Made by a program: the position numbers and the translations under genes. The notes beneath the pieces are model-generated. The model was not told the DNA's origin. It did not search any database and saw only the letters and a list, made by a program, of their open reading frames with translations. Below, piece after piece: positions 8,002 to 17,993 of a DNA stretch of 64,000 nt. Within the stretch, counting starts at the first letter, position 1. Every line of letters begins with the position of its first letter. Origin of the DNA: Dinoroseobacter sp. (GTDB taxonomy: Bacteria > Pseudomonadota > Alphaproteobacteria > Rhodobacterales > Rhodobacteraceae); assembly GCA_030066795.1 (NCBI GenBank), contig JASJAW010000022.1, positions 124,001-188,000 of the forward strand, in the 5' to 3' direction.

Positions 8002-10815
8002 CTAATGCTCGGCGCAACGATCAAGTCCAGCGGTGATCGTTTCCGCTGTCGCCGCAGCCTGCTCCGAGATCCGGGCTGACAGTACATCTGTACTGGGATC
8101 CTGCGTCTGCGCCAGCACAAAGGCGCGACCGCCTGCGCCCAGTGCATCCGGCGCGATCGCGTCTTCGGTCAGCAATCGCCCCGCCATCTGCACACGGCGC
8201 AAAAGCGCATAGTGGTCTGAAATGTCAGCAACCTGCGCCGAAGAAAGCAGTCCGGAAGCCTCAGCTGCGCGAAGTTGCGACAGCGTGTCATGGGCGGGGC
8301 ATGCGGCCATCAAACCGGCCATCTGGGCAAAAAGCTCGATATCCTGCAACCGTCCGGGACCCAGCTTGGCTTCCCAAGCTGTCTTCGCGGGCTTGGCAGC
8401 CGCCAAACGGGTTCGCATCTCTCGCACAGCCTTGCCAATCTCCGCGCCGTGCCCAGGCCCTTTGTCGGCCAGTAACGCCTGACGGAACTGTTCGAGTTCC
8501 TGTCCTAGCTTCTCGGCGTCCACACTGGTACCTGCAATAACCCGCGCGCGGGTCATGGCCAGATGCTCCCACGTCCATGCGTCATCCTTTTGATAATTCT
8601 GAAACGCCCCCCAGCTCGTGGCAACCGGCCCCTGCTTCCCGGATGGCCGCAGACGCATATCGATCTCGTAAAGCCGCCCCTCCGCCATCGGCGCAGAAAG
8701 CGCCGTCACCAACGTTTTGGTCAGACGCGCATAATAGGGACCTGGCATCAGAGGTTTAGGCCCATCTGACGCGTCCACGCCCGCAGCATCATAGACGACA
8801 ATCAGATCCAGATCGGACTGGGCAGTCAGTGTCGCCGCACCGAGCGAACCCATCCCGACAAGCACGGCGCCTCGCCCCGGGGGCGGCCCGTGGCGGCGGG
8901 ACAGATCTTCGGCACAGAGCGGCCAGACCACGCGCAGCACGGCCTCCGCCAGATCGGTATATTCACTTGCAGCTTCTTCGGCGTTGATCAGCCCGCGCAA
9001 CTGATGCACACCGATCCGAAAATGCCATTCCTTCTGCCACCGTCGAGCCGCGTCAAGTTTGGCTTCGTAGTCCCCGTGCCGCGCGAGCTGATCCGATAGC
9101 TCAGCCACAAGTGCTCCGAGACCCGGCCATGGGTCGAAGAACGGTCCTCCGATCACCGCGTCCAGAACCGACGCATTGCGTGAGAGATATCGCGAAAGAC
9201 CGGGTGCAGTGGCGCAGATATCGACGATCAGATCGACAAGTTGCGGGTTTGCCTCAAAAAGCGAAAAGAGCTGCACACCGGCAGGCAAACCCGCAAGAAA
9301 GCTATCGAAATTCTGCAAGGCCTCCTCGGGACGCGCGGCATGAGACAAGCGTCGCAACAGCTCTGGCCGCAACCGGGTGAAGATTTCCCCCGCCCGTGCA
9401 GAACGCAGCGCCGGATAGCTGCGCCAACGTTCCGAGACCGCATCCGCCCCCGGTATATCTTCAGTCTGCCCGTCGGGTGCAACGTCCTGAACACCAGCTG
9501 AACGCGGCGCAAAGAAGGGCTCTGTCCGACGAGCGACATCCTCAAGGCGTTCGCGCCAAGCCTTCGACCAAGCAGCGACATCCGTATCGCCACAGAGGTT
9601 TACAACGCGCTCAAGTCCATCCTCTGATTTGGGCAAAGCGTGAGTCTGGGCATCATTGACCATCTGCACCCTGTGTTCCAGCGTGCGCAATGCGCGGTAG
9701 TGGTCCTGCAAGACTTCCGCATCCGCCGCCTGGACCCATCCTTTCGCCGCGAGTGCCGACAGCGACTCCTCGGTGCCTCGAAGGCGCAGGTCCGGATCAC
9801 GCCCGCCGGCGATGATCTGCCGGGTCTGGGTAAAAAACTCGATATCGCGGATACCGCCCTGCCCGAGCTTCAGATCATGGCCCAGCAGGTTCAGCGGCCC
9901 ATGCAGGCCTTTATGCGCCCGGATTTTCAGACGCATGTCATGGGCATCCTGGATCGCGGCAAAGTCTAAATGCTTGCGCCAGACAAAAGGCGTCAGCCGC
10001 TCCAGATAGCGCGCACCGGCCGCTAAGTCCCCACTGGCTGGGCGCGCCTTGATATGCGCCGCGCGTTCCCATGTACGCCCCAGAGATTCATAATACCGCT
10101 CGGCCGCTTCCATGGCGATACAGACCGGTGTGACCGACGGGTCCGGCCGGAGACGCAAGTCTGTCCGGAACACATACCCATCGCCGGTCGGTTCGGACAG
10201 AAGCGCCATGGCTTTGCGGGTCGCGCGCACAAATCCCGCGCGCGCCTCGGCGTAGTCCGACGGCTCGAACCGTGTCTCATCAAAGAGGCAGATCAGATCG
10301 ATATCCGAGGAGTAATTGAGCTCATAGGCACCCATCTTGCCCATGGCGAGCGCGACCATCCCGGCAAGACCGTCCAGCGCGTCCTCACTCTGCCCCGGTA
10401 TCTTTCCACGTCGAAGTTCCGGCGCAAGGGCAGTCCGCAATGCGACCGTCAGCGCCGCATCGGCGAACTCCGTCAGGCAGCGCGTTATTTGCGCAAGGGG
10501 CCAAACTCCGCCGAGATCGGCCAGCGCAGTCAGGAGCGCGACACGCCTCTTAGCCACGCGAAGCCCCGATTTCACCTCGGGACCGTCGAGACCGTGCAGA
10601 GCCTTCTGTTCCGCTTCAATCGCGGCCTCAGGAGCCTCGAGAACTGTCTCGAGCCATCCGCGCTCGCGTCCCAGCAGGGTCTGCAAATAAGGGCTGCACC
10701 CAGCCGCGCCCCCGATAAGGTCCGCAATGGGACCATCCCACCCCTCCCGGGCCGCGCTGGCATGTTCAGGCTCGTACGGGACCGGCACACGCTTGATGCG
10801 AGACGCAAAACTCAT
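8002..10815 (-). CDS. glnE: Bifunctional glutamine synthetase adenylyltransferase/deadenylase
   Basis: A protein of about 937 residues (E. coli GlnE: 946). It attaches and removes AMP on glutamine synthetase, setting its activity according to nitrogen status signalled by PII. Two nucleotidyltransferase domains are visible: an N-terminal one with SSDIDLICLFD (about residue 170, deadenylylation) and a C-terminal one with QSDLDLIVVYD (about residue 667, adenylylation), each followed by the helical linker typical of the family. The ATG at 10815 is taken as start because MSFASRI matches the usual family beginning; a GTG at 10839 would add eight residues. A tRNA gene lies just upstream on the same strand. 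Confidence 0.95.
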   Translation of the reverse strand: MSFASRIKRVPVPYEPEHASAAREGWDGPIADLIGGAAGCSPYLQTLLGRERGWLETVLEAPEAAIEAEQKALHGLDGPEVKSGLRVAKRRVALLTALADLGGVWPLAQITRCLTEFADAALTVALRTALAPELRRGKIPGQSEDALDGLAGMVALAMGKMGAYELNYSSDIDLICLFDETRFEPSDYAEARAGFVRATRKAMALLSEPTGDGYVFRTDLRLRPDPSVTPVCIAMEAAERYYESLGRTWERAAHIKARPASGDLAAGARYLERLTPFVWRKHLDFAAIQDAHDMRLKIRAHKGLHGPLNLLGHDLKLGQGGIRDIEFFTQTRQIIAGGRDPDLRLRGTEESLSALAAKGWVQAADAEVLQDHYRALRTLEHRVQMVNDAQTHALPKSEDGLERVVNLCGDTDVAAWSKAWRERLEDVARRTEPFFAPRSAGVQDVAPDGQTEDIPGADAVSERWRSYPALRSARAGEIFTRLRPELLRRLSHAARPEEALQNFDSFLAGLPAGVQLFSLFEANPQLVDLIVDICATAPGLSRYLSRNASVLDAVIGGPFFDPWPGLGALVAELSDQLARHGDYEAKLDAARRWQKEWHFRIGVHQLRGLINAEEAASEYTDLAEAVLRVVWPLCAEDLSRRHGPPPGRGAVLVGMGSLGAATLTAQSDLDLIVVYDAAGVDASDGPKPLMPGPYYARLTKTLVTALSAPMAEGRLYEIDMRLRPSGKQGPVATSWGAFQNYQKDDAWTWEHLAMTRARVIAGTSVDAEKLGQELEQFRQALLADKGPGHGAEIGKAVREMRTRLAAAKPAKTAWEAKLGPGRLQDIELFAQMAGLMAACPAHDTLSQLRAAEASGLLSSAQVADISDHYALLRRVQMAGRLLTEDAIAPDALGAGGRAFVLAQTQDPSTDVLSARISEQAAATAETITAGLDRCAEH

Positions 10816-10878
10816 GGCGGCAAACTGCGCCTCGTCCACGACAGGGTCAATGCTCTGACCAAACTAAAGAAGGGGAGA

Positions 10879-10953
10879 TGGTGGGTGATAACAGATTCGA
10901 ACTGCTGACATCTTCGATGTGAACGAAGCGCTCTACCACTGAGCTAATCACCC
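10879..10953 (-). tRNA. tRNA-Val (anticodon CAC), CCA encoded
   Basis: Read on the minus strand the gene begins GGGTGAT and ends ATCACCC plus ACCA, giving a perfect seven-pair acceptor stem. The D arm is GCTC/GAGC around AGTGGTA. The anticodon stem CTTCG/CGAAG encloses the loop TTCACAT, so the anticodon is CAC and decodes GUG. The T arm AGCAG/CTGTT encloses TTCGAAT. All four stems pair, with one G-U in the T stem, and CCA is genomically encoded. Confidence 0.96.
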
Positions 10954-10990
10954 GTGGCGGCGGGTTTAGCCAAGCCCACGCTCAGGTTCA

Positions 10991-11009
10991 AGGGGGAGTT
11001 TTGCCCCCT
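10991..11009 (-). terminator. Possible weak terminator hairpin after the DUF3604 gene
   Basis: Six-base arms AGGGGG/CCCCCT around a seven-base loop form a GC-rich hairpin, 27 bases past the stop of the DUF3604 gene and before the tRNA. On the minus strand it is followed only by TTGAA, so the U-run is poor. Confidence 0.4.
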
Positions 11010-11035
11010 CCCCCCTCGTTCTTGCGGGCGCGATT

Positions 11036-12958
11036 TTATCCTTCCGGCGAGTACCAGATCGGCGAAGTGTACCCACGCTCCTGTCCGACCAGAACCGCTT
11101 CTTCCGGGAGCTCAGCGCCGAGGCGCACCTTGTCATAAAGAACCCAGCGCGGGGTTGGTATTTCGATCACCCGCGCATAGTAGAACGCATGCATGTCCGG
11201 ATCGAAATCCGGATCCGTCCAGACTGTTCCCAGCTCTGAGGCCCCGATGCTGTTGGTGTAGTTTGCGGCCTCGATGTCTACCGTGTTTCCCACCGGCGGC
11301 ACTTTGCCTTCCGCATCGGGCGCCCGGTCGCCGGACCAGGCGACGTCATACACCTTCTCTGACAGGGTGCCGTCCGCGGACATCCACCCTTTCACGATCT
11401 GAATTCGATCCAGATTGGCCCCGATCGGATCACGCAGGGCATAAACCATGAAGCTGGGCGCGTCAGAGGTTGCCGCCAGCAGATCCGCTCCCATCGGAAC
11501 GCCCTTCTCGTATCCCGCGAAGGCCGGAGCCCTCGAACGCAAGTCATTCTCCGTAAATTCCCATCCGCCAAAAAACCGCACAACCATGCGCGGGCCGGTT
11601 GTGGCATAGACCTCCCGCCGCACCATAGCGTCCCAGAGCGATGCGCGCGTATTCTCTTCAGCCCAGACACCAGTGTAACCGGACGCAACGAGCGACCAGC
11701 CCGGGAATTCACCTTGGTCGGTCTTAGTAAAGGGATGCTGCGCGCGGGTGGGTGACGGCTCGGCATTTGTGGCCTTACCGAAGTAATTGTCGCTATCGGC
11801 CGTGGCGAGCGAGGTATGGCTGTCAGTCGCGCCCGAGAAGCCAAACTTGTAAGGGTTCACGCCCGTCCGTGCTTCGATTGCAAAGCCCTGCTTCAAAGCC
11901 TCGCGTGCATACTCGCCCGCAAGCATGTCGGGCGACTTGGCTTCGGTCAGGTCCAGATTGCCGGCATCCCAGGTCTCGTAGTCTGCAAACTCGTCATCTG
12001 GCGACAAAACAGGATGCGTCTCCCCATCCCCTTTGATCTGGCTGATCTCGTAAAGCGGCTCCCATTTGGCGCGCGCCATCGCGTAGGCCTCGTCCACGGG
12101 GCTGCCATCGTAGCGTTCGGTCTGCGGAAACATGATACCGTTGGAGAGGTTCCCGTTATGCGCCAGCGCAAAGGCCTGTCCCCCGGTCGTCGCCTCATAG
12201 GTTTCCAGCCACTCATAAAGTGCCATAGGATCCGGAGATCCCACGGGCGGCAGGGTTATCATCGGTTCCATCTGCAACGCGCGCTGCGGGCCATCGCGCA
12301 GAATTACATTGCGATGCATATTGTTGCCCCGGATGAGCGAGGTCCATTCGAAGCCAATAAACGCCGTAAAGTCCCCGGGATCGTTATAGGCTTCGACCGT
12401 GTTTACGATGTCCTCCCAGATGGAGGCATAGATTGGCGACCCGGGCGAGTAATCTGCCATCAGGTCGGGGTCCACTTTCCCTTGTGAAAAGGTGGTGATG
12501 AGATCTAGAGCAGCCGCCGCCGACGCCTCTCCTCCTTCCTGCAATCCGGCAGCCCAACGCGCGCCTTGTTCGGAGGCCAAAATGTTCGGGGCGCCATCCG
12601 TTAAATCTGTTATCATCCCCATGCCGTCCGAGTGCTCGGTCGTCACGACCCAGTCAAGCGGCCGGGAAAGTTTGACGGGCTGTCCTGATGCAGAGATCAC
12701 TTCCTCCCCGCGCGCGAAGCGCAGCATCGTGTCGACTCCAGTCGTGTTTCCAAACAAGCCGGCATCCACTGAAAGACCCGTATGGACGTGCGAATCTCCC
12801 CAAAACACCTGACTTGGGAAGCTACGTTTTGCGAAGGGCGAATAAGCCTTGCCCGGGTAAAGACCCTGCAAGGATTCCTCGGACGGTTTGAACTGAGCGA
12901 AAGTGGGTGCCGTACACAAAATACAAAGGACGGAAGCAATAAGAAGACGGGGCGCCAT
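11036..12958 (-). CDS. Exported DUF3604 protein with PHP-like metal motifs
   Basis: A 640-residue protein starting at ATG 12958 (AGGAG upstream), with a clear signal peptide ([10 protein letters not shown]... cleaved near TFAQ). The mature part carries [10 protein letters not shown] (H57, H59) and [10 protein letters not shown], resembling the metal-binding motifs of PHP/metal-dependent hydrolase folds, then [12 protein letters not shown] near the middle. DUF3604 proteins are widespread in marine proteobacteria, and their substrate is unknown. The predicted site is the periplasm. An extra 15 codons upstream (GTG 13003) would disrupt the signal peptide. It lies just downstream of the C25-like exported protein on the same strand, and the two may be co-expressed. 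Confidence 0.85.
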   Translation of the reverse strand: MAPRLLIASVLCILCTAPTFAQFKPSEESLQGLYPGKAYSPFAKRSFPSQVFWGDSHVHTGLSVDAGLFGNTTGVDTMLRFARGEEVISASGQPVKLSRPLDWVVTTEHSDGMGMITDLTDGAPNILASEQGARWAAGLQEGGEASAAAALDLITTFSQGKVDPDLMADYSPGSPIYASIWEDIVNTVEAYNDPGDFTAFIGFEWTSLIRGNNMHRNVILRDGPQRALQMEPMITLPPVGSPDPMALYEWLETYEATTGGQAFALAHNGNLSNGIMFPQTERYDGSPVDEAYAMARAKWEPLYEISQIKGDGETHPVLSPDDEFADYETWDAGNLDLTEAKSPDMLAGEYAREALKQGFAIEARTGVNPYKFGFSGATDSHTSLATADSDNYFGKATNAEPSPTRAQHPFTKTDQGEFPGWSLVASGYTGVWAEENTRASLWDAMVRREVYATTGPRMVVRFFGGWEFTENDLRSRAPAFAGYEKGVPMGADLLAATSDAPSFMVYALRDPIGANLDRIQIVKGWMSADGTLSEKVYDVAWSGDRAPDAEGKVPPVGNTVDIEAANYTNSIGASELGTVWTDPDFDPDMHAFYYARVIEIPTPRWVLYDKVRLGAELPEEAVLVGQERGYTSPIWYSPEG

Positions 12959-13047
12959 CGAAATCTCCTGAACTGAAAAAGTCGCTTTAACACAGGCTAT
13001 CACAGGAAAAGCGAAAGCGGATATCTAAACGCGTGGTCCTTTGCACC

Positions 13048-15003
13048 CTAAGGTTTGATGGACAGCTCAAAAACCTGCTCGCGCGAGGCCAGACCATCCC
13101 ATTCCGAAAAACGCAAGTTCACCGCCCCTGTCGCGCCGGCACCTGGCGTAAAAGACCAACTTCCCGTCTCATCGCGCACCAGGTCACCTCCATCGACGCC
13201 GTCGATGAAGGCACGCAAGACACCGGCGTCGGGATCGTCCTTCAGACCAAGTTCTGAAGCCACCCCGGGCTCGATCGTTTGCGCGGATGGAGCTTTTGGC
13301 AGAGACGAGTGACCGGCACGCGCGAAAGCGCCCTGTGAAAGCGAAAAGAAACTGCCTGCAGCCACGACTTTTCGAGACACAGCACGAAGCATATAGAGGG
13401 TTGTGGTGGTGCCCTCGGGGTCAACGAACTCACGCGTCCCTGCTGGAAGCACTTCTGAGATGGCAGCAAAAGAGGCGCCGTCCGTCGCCTGACGATAGAC
13501 AGTGTATCCCACGAGATCCGGGTCACCGGACTCTGTCCAACGCACGATAGCGCCCGAAGGGTCTGGTTCGACCTGCACAGCGCTTGGCGGGACCGTGGGA
13601 AATGCCCGGAGTGTTGGGTCGCCCATCAAGTTGACCCAAATTGGATTGCGCCAGAGGTATTTCCCGGTCGGGATATACTCCATCGCCTCGCGATATTCTC
13701 CATCTTTGCGCCCGTTATTGACGGTCTTGAGATGCGCGAGGCCGATTGTCCCCCCCAAAGCCATGGCATGGAGGCGCCAGGACGGCCGCCCGCCCCAGCC
13801 GCTTGCCAGCCCGTACCATGGTTGGATCAGCATCCCGCGGATCGCATTGTTCCGGTTCGCAAAATACTGCTTAGCGCTTCCGAAATTGATCGAGAAGACA
13901 GCCTTGTTGGTATACCCGGCGTAGTTCGCGCCTTTCCAGTCGCCGAAATCCACGCCGAACAACCAAGGCTTCTGCTCTCCAATGTCGTGATGCCCGCCCT
14001 CCGTGACCGATGCCGAGCCAACGAGGTTGTCCAATTGAGCGATCTCGACCCGCAGGTACCCAGTTTGCCCATACGCTTCGCGCAGGTCCCCGAGCATGCC
14101 GTGGCGCCAATGGTGGTTCTTATCAAAATAGGCCCGAAGCATGGAAATCTCGGCCTCACGTGACCCGTCCCCCATGTTCGAAAAATCGATGCGCCCGACG
14201 GGAAATTCGATGAAATGACTGGGGACAAGGTCGGGGCTCAGCCTTCCGGGGTCCGCTTCGGGCCAGACGCCGTTCATATCGGCATAGAATAGGTCGGTGG
14301 GGTGCGGTTTGGCCTCATGTCCATCCGGGCTGGCGCGGCCACTGTAGACCACCGGGACATGGCCCACGAGAATGAGCGTGAAGTCCCGGTAGACATCCCG
14401 CTGGTACTGATCCGCGATCCAGCGCCGGATTTCTTGCGCAGCTGCGAGGTTGGCGGTTGGATCGCGGGGAGTGCCGCGCGGCACATCATGGCGCGTCACC
14501 GCCCAGCCGTCGCCTGTGAGATCTTGGATGAATCTCTCCAGCGGCGCGGCCAGCGGCGCGGCAATCGTTTCGTCCACCACAACAAACGCGCGCCCACGAG
14601 CCTCGATCGCCGGGACATCCGTTCCGGCCAGCAGATACCCGACATCCACGAGATCCGTGTCATAGCGCATCACTTTGTATTCGTAGGCCATACCGGGCCC
14701 CACGTCTTTGTCCCGATATAGGAACTCACGCCCAAGTTTCGGCTCTATGAGTTGCCAGCTTTGCGGACCCGTTGCGCCGAAGGGACGCCTGTAAACCTCG
14801 CTGTTCAGAACCCGCATGGTCATCGCGTTTTTCCACGAGATCTCTAACTCGGTGCCATCATCCGAGAAGGTGCTACTGAGAGGCAGCGGGCCCTCCGTCA
14901 TGGTCTGCGCAAGACCTGAAGCTGGCAGAAGTAACGTGAGAACACTGGCGAGTGCGCACGCGAGCCGCCTGGCGACACCGCGGCAGACGACTAAAGATTG
15001 CAT
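13048..15003 (-). CDS. Exported C25 (gingipain)-like protein lacking all cysteines
   Basis: About 651 residues after a signal peptide (roughly 1-33, ending SGLAQ). An Fn3-like domain comes first. A central region with LILVGHVPVVYSG, PTDLFYADMNGVW, PVGRIDF and NLMGDPTLR (GDP at 461-463) follows the order of hallmarks seen in C25 cysteine peptidases. A second Fn3-like domain (IVRWTESGDPDLVGYTVYR) and a C-terminal beta domain close the protein. No cysteine occurs anywhere in the mature sequence, so the catalytic Cys of C25 enzymes is absent, and it is probably a non-catalytic relative or scaffold. The ATG at 15003 best preserves the signal peptide, although its ribosome binding site is weak; in-frame codons extend up to 15159. 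The function is unknown. Confidence 0.72.
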   Translation of the reverse strand: MQSLVVCRGVARRLACALASVLTLLLPASGLAQTMTEGPLPLSSTFSDDGTELEISWKNAMTMRVLNSEVYRRPFGATGPQSWQLIEPKLGREFLYRDKDVGPGMAYEYKVMRYDTDLVDVGYLLAGTDVPAIEARGRAFVVVDETIAAPLAAPLERFIQDLTGDGWAVTRHDVPRGTPRDPTANLAAAQEIRRWIADQYQRDVYRDFTLILVGHVPVVYSGRASPDGHEAKPHPTDLFYADMNGVWPEADPGRLSPDLVPSHFIEFPVGRIDFSNMGDGSREAEISMLRAYFDKNHHWRHGMLGDLREAYGQTGYLRVEIAQLDNLVGSASVTEGGHHDIGEQKPWLFGVDFGDWKGANYAGYTNKAVFSINFGSAKQYFANRNNAIRGMLIQPWYGLASGWGGRPSWRLHAMALGGTIGLAHLKTVNNGRKDGEYREAMEYIPTGKYLWRNPIWVNLMGDPTLRAFPTVPPSAVQVEPDPSGAIVRWTESGDPDLVGYTVYRQATDGASFAAISEVLPAGTREFVDPEGTTTTLYMLRAVSRKVVAAGSFFSLSQGAFARAGHSSLPKAPSAQTIEPGVASELGLKDDPDAGVLRAFIDGVDGGDLVRDETGSWSFTPGAGATGAVNLRFSEWDGLASREQVFELSIKP

Positions 15004-15157
15004 CGACCCGATCAGAAACAGTTTCACGTCCACCCCCGCAGAGATGGTTAAAGTAGAAGCCGAACTGGATTGTGGACACAAGGTACCACGGCTTTTCACG
15101 CCAGACAGAGCATCCAACCCGACAAGTTTCGTTGCTTCGTGAGGATTAGCGCGTTCC

Positions 15158-15190
15158 AAAAAACAAAGAGGCGCCCCGAAAGACGCCTCT
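15158..15190 (-). terminator. Intrinsic terminator of lon
   Basis: On the minus strand, AGAGGCG pairs perfectly with CGCCTCT (7 bp) around a ten-base loop, followed by TTTGTTTTTT. It begins 22 bases after the lon stop codon and precedes the next gene on the same strand. Confidence 0.85.
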
Positions 15191-15212
15191 CAGACTATCT
15201 GTTGCGATGGCC

Positions 15213-17624
15213 TCAGTGATGCTGAGCCGCTCCCTGCCCATCTGAGCCCGCAAGCGCCTTTTGGGCAGCGGCAGCCTCTTCGGCCTCCTCATCCCATTCG
15301 ACCGCTTCAGGTGCCTCGACAAGCGCGAGCTTCAACACTTCCGAGACATGGCTGACCGGAATGATCTTCAAGCCGTCCTTCACGTTGTCCGGGATCTCCG
15401 GCAGGTCCTTTTCGTTATCCGCCGGGATCAGCACGGTTTTGATACCGCCGCGCAATGCCGCGAGGAGCTTTTCCTTCAAACCACCGATTGGCAGCACATT
15501 GCCACGCAGTGTGACCTCGCCGGTCATGGCGATGTCCTTGCGGACCGGGATCTGGGTGAGCACCGACACAATCGACGTCACCATCGCGATGCCCGCGCTT
15601 GGTCCGTCCTTCGGTGTCGCACCTTCAGGCACGTGCACGTGGATATCCCAACGGTCGAACCGCGGCGGTTTCACCCCAATCTCAGGCGCAATAGAGCGGA
15701 CGAAAGATGCGGCCGCATCAATCGACTCCTTCATTACATCGCCCAGTTTACCGGTGGTCTTCATCCGGCCCTTCCCTGGCAGACGAAGCGCTTCGATCGA
15801 AAGCAGATCGCCTCCGACGGACGTCCAGGCGAGGCCGGTAACCACACCAACCTGATCCTTCTCCTCGGCCAGGCCATACTTGTGGCGGCGCACGCCCAGC
15901 ATGTCCTCCAAGCTTTCAGGCTCCACAACGACCTTGTCCGTTTCTTTCTTGACGATCATGGTCACCGCTTTCCGGGCCAGCTTCGCGATCTCGCGTTCAA
16001 GGCTTCTTACACCTGCTTCACGCGTGTAATAGCGAATAACGTCGGTCAAAGCCGCGTCGCTCAGCTCGAACTCTGACTCTTTCAGACCATGCGCCTTCAC
16101 CTGCTTGGAAATCAGGTGCTGGCGCGCGATTTCGCGCTTCTCGTCCTCGGTGTAGCCGGCGAGCGGGATGATCTCCATCCGGTCCAGAAGCGGCCCCGGC
16201 ATGTTGTAAGAGTTCGCCGTCGTCAGGAACATCACGTTCGAGAGGTCATATTCCACCTCCAGATAGTGATCGACAAAGGTCGAGTTCTGCTCCGGATCGA
16301 GCACCTCAAGCATTGCAGAGGCCGGATCGCCACGGAAGTCCTGTCCCATCTTGTCGATCTCGTCGAGCAGGATGAGCGGGTTGGTGGTTTTCGCTTTCTT
16401 CAACGCCTGGATGATCTTACCCGGCATCGATCCGATGTAAGTCCGGCGGTGCCCACGGATCTCGGACTCGTCGCGCACACCGCCGAGCGAGATGCGAATA
16501 AATTCGCGGCCCGTAGCCTTGGCAACCGATTTGCCAAGCGAGGTCTTACCCACACCCGGAGGGCCAACCAGGCACAGAATTGGGCCCTTGAGCTTTTTGG
16601 AACGGGACTGAACCGCGAGGTACTCGACGATCCGCTCCTTGACCTTTTCCAGCCCGTAGTGATCGGCATCCAGCACGGCTTGCGCCTTACCGAGGTCCTT
16701 TTTCACGCGGGATTTGGTGCCCCACGGAATGGACAGCATCCAATCGAGGTAGTTGCGTACAACGGTGGCTTCGGCGCTCATCGGGCTCATGTTCTTGAGC
16801 TTCTTGATTTCGCCGTCGGCCTTTTCGCGCGCTTCCTTGCTCAGCTTGGTCTCGGCGATCTTATCCTCTAGCTCGGCGATCTCGTTCGAGCCGTCTTCGC
16901 CATCGCCCAGTTCCTTCTGAATGGCCTTCATCTGCTCATTCAGGTAGTACTCACGCTGGGTGCGCTCCATCTGCGATTTCACGCGGGATTTGATCTTCTT
17001 TTCGACCTGCAGAACGCTCATTTCGCCCTGCATCAGGCCATAGACCTTCTCCAGCCGCTCGGCGACCGACAGGGTTTCCAACAGATCCTGTTTCTGGTCG
17101 ACCTCGATGCCGAGATGCCCGGCGACAAGGTCCGCGAGCTTTTCGGACTCGGTGGTCTCCGCGACAGCGGCCAGCGCTTCTTCAGGAATATTCTTTTTGA
17201 TCTTGGCATAGCGCTCGAATTCAGCGCCGACCGAACCAAGAAGCGCCTGTACCGTTTCGGGGTTACCCATCTCTTCTTCAAGATAGATAGCATCGGCTTC
17301 GAAGAACGCGTCGTTCTCGATGTAGTTCATGATCTGGACGCGATGACGGCCTTCGACGAGAACCTTTACGGTTCCGTCTGGCAGCTTGAGAAGCTGCAGG
17401 ACGTTGGCCAGAACGCCCACTTCATAAATTCCGTCGGTTGTCGGTTCATCGACAGCCGGGTCAATCTGGCTCGACAGCAAGATCTGCTTGTCGTCCTTCA
17501 TGACCTCTTCCAGCGCGCGCACCGATTTTTCCCGGCCTACGAAGAGCGGCACGATCATATGCGGGAACACCACAATATCGCGCAGGGGCAGTACCGGATA
17601 GCTTTGGTTGAGTTGTTCAGACAT
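15213..17624 (-). CDS. lon: ATP-dependent protease Lon (LonA)
   Basis: An 803-residue soluble AAA+ protease. It has an N-terminal substrate-binding domain ([13 protein letters not shown]), a coiled-coil middle, a Walker [11 protein letters not shown] (about residue 360), Walker [10 protein letters not shown], and a C-terminal Ser-Lys protease domain with [10 protein letters not shown] (catalytic Ser) and [13 protein letters not shown] (catalytic Lys). It degrades misfolded and regulatory proteins in the cytoplasm. The ATG at 17624 follows GAAGGA; the longer open frame upstream to 17864 covers promoter sequence. The C-terminus is acidic and ends in histidines. A heat-shock-type promoter lies about 85-105 bases upstream. 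Confidence 0.98.
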   Translation of the reverse strand: MSEQLNQSYPVLPLRDIVVFPHMIVPLFVGREKSVRALEEVMKDDKQILLSSQIDPAVDEPTTDGIYEVGVLANVLQLLKLPDGTVKVLVEGRHRVQIMNYIENDAFFEADAIYLEEEMGNPETVQALLGSVGAEFERYAKIKKNIPEEALAAVAETTESEKLADLVAGHLGIEVDQKQDLLETLSVAERLEKVYGLMQGEMSVLQVEKKIKSRVKSQMERTQREYYLNEQMKAIQKELGDGEDGSNEIAELEDKIAETKLSKEAREKADGEIKKLKNMSPMSAEATVVRNYLDWMLSIPWGTKSRVKKDLGKAQAVLDADHYGLEKVKERIVEYLAVQSRSKKLKGPILCLVGPPGVGKTSLGKSVAKATGREFIRISLGGVRDESEIRGHRRTYIGSMPGKIIQALKKAKTTNPLILLDEIDKMGQDFRGDPASAMLEVLDPEQNSTFVDHYLEVEYDLSNVMFLTTANSYNMPGPLLDRMEIIPLAGYTEDEKREIARQHLISKQVKAHGLKESEFELSDAALTDVIRYYTREAGVRSLEREIAKLARKAVTMIVKKETDKVVVEPESLEDMLGVRRHKYGLAEEKDQVGVVTGLAWTSVGGDLLSIEALRLPGKGRMKTTGKLGDVMKESIDAAASFVRSIAPEIGVKPPRFDRWDIHVHVPEGATPKDGPSAGIAMVTSIVSVLTQIPVRKDIAMTGEVTLRGNVLPIGGLKEKLLAALRGGIKTVLIPADNEKDLPEIPDNVKDGLKIIPVSHVSEVLKLALVEAPEAVEWDEEAEEAAAAQKALAGSDGQGAAQHH

Positions 17625-17993
17625 GCTCGGTCCTTCAATTGGCAAGACGGCACGGGCCCCGCTGGGCAGCGACCCTATGGCTGTCTCCGGATGATGGTCC
17701 CCTAAGGTGGGGTTAAAGTCTCCGGAGTTCAACCGATCGGTTTGCGCCGACCCGTACGCCCGTTCCGGATTTTGCTCCACAACAGGCGCGACTTGGGCAA
17801 CAAGATGCACCTCTGTCCGACTCGCCGCAACCGCAATTGTGGCTGTCCTTCGGGTAATCCACAAGATTTTGTGGTTTCATATTCGCTTCCCCCGCAAAAC
17901 GAGGCAAAATTCTCCACATTTGCCTTATTTGCGCCTTATCAGGGCCAGATGAGGCTGGTGGTCTGCCTTCAAGTACAAGGGGACCGATTGCGT
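17625..17993. other. Divergent intergenic region between lon and the SRPBCC gene
   Basis: This 369-base region separates two divergent genes. It holds the lon promoter (17707-17732) and a perfect six-base inverted repeat CCACAA-GATT-TTGTGG at 17859-17874, which could be an operator or hairpin for either gene. The rest is AT-richer than the genes and shows no RNA gene. The reading frame across it (17742 onwards) lacks a convincing start before 17949. Confidence 0.55.
17707..17732 (-). promoter_or_regulatory. RpoH (sigma-32)-type promoter of lon
   Basis: On the minus strand TTGAA (17732-17728) is followed after 15 bases by CCCCAC (17712-17707), then CTTA. This matches the heat-shock promoter pattern TTGAA-N13-17-CCCCAT with one mismatch, and lon is a classical RpoH target. 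Transcription would start about 75 bases before the lon ATG. Confidence 0.65.

Noticed and set aside
7695-8147. A 150-residue version of the small protein downstream of glnE
   Set aside because: The extra N-terminal residues overlap glnE codons, while ATG 7991 has a proper ribosome binding site.
15004-15159. N-terminal extension of the C25-like protein
   Set aside because: Fifty-two added residues would bury the signal peptide, and the region lies next to the lon terminator.
15261-17705. Several long open frames on the plus strand opposite lon
   Set aside because: They are frames antisense to a well-conserved gene in GC-rich DNA, with low-complexity or Arg/His-rich translations and no ribosome binding sites.
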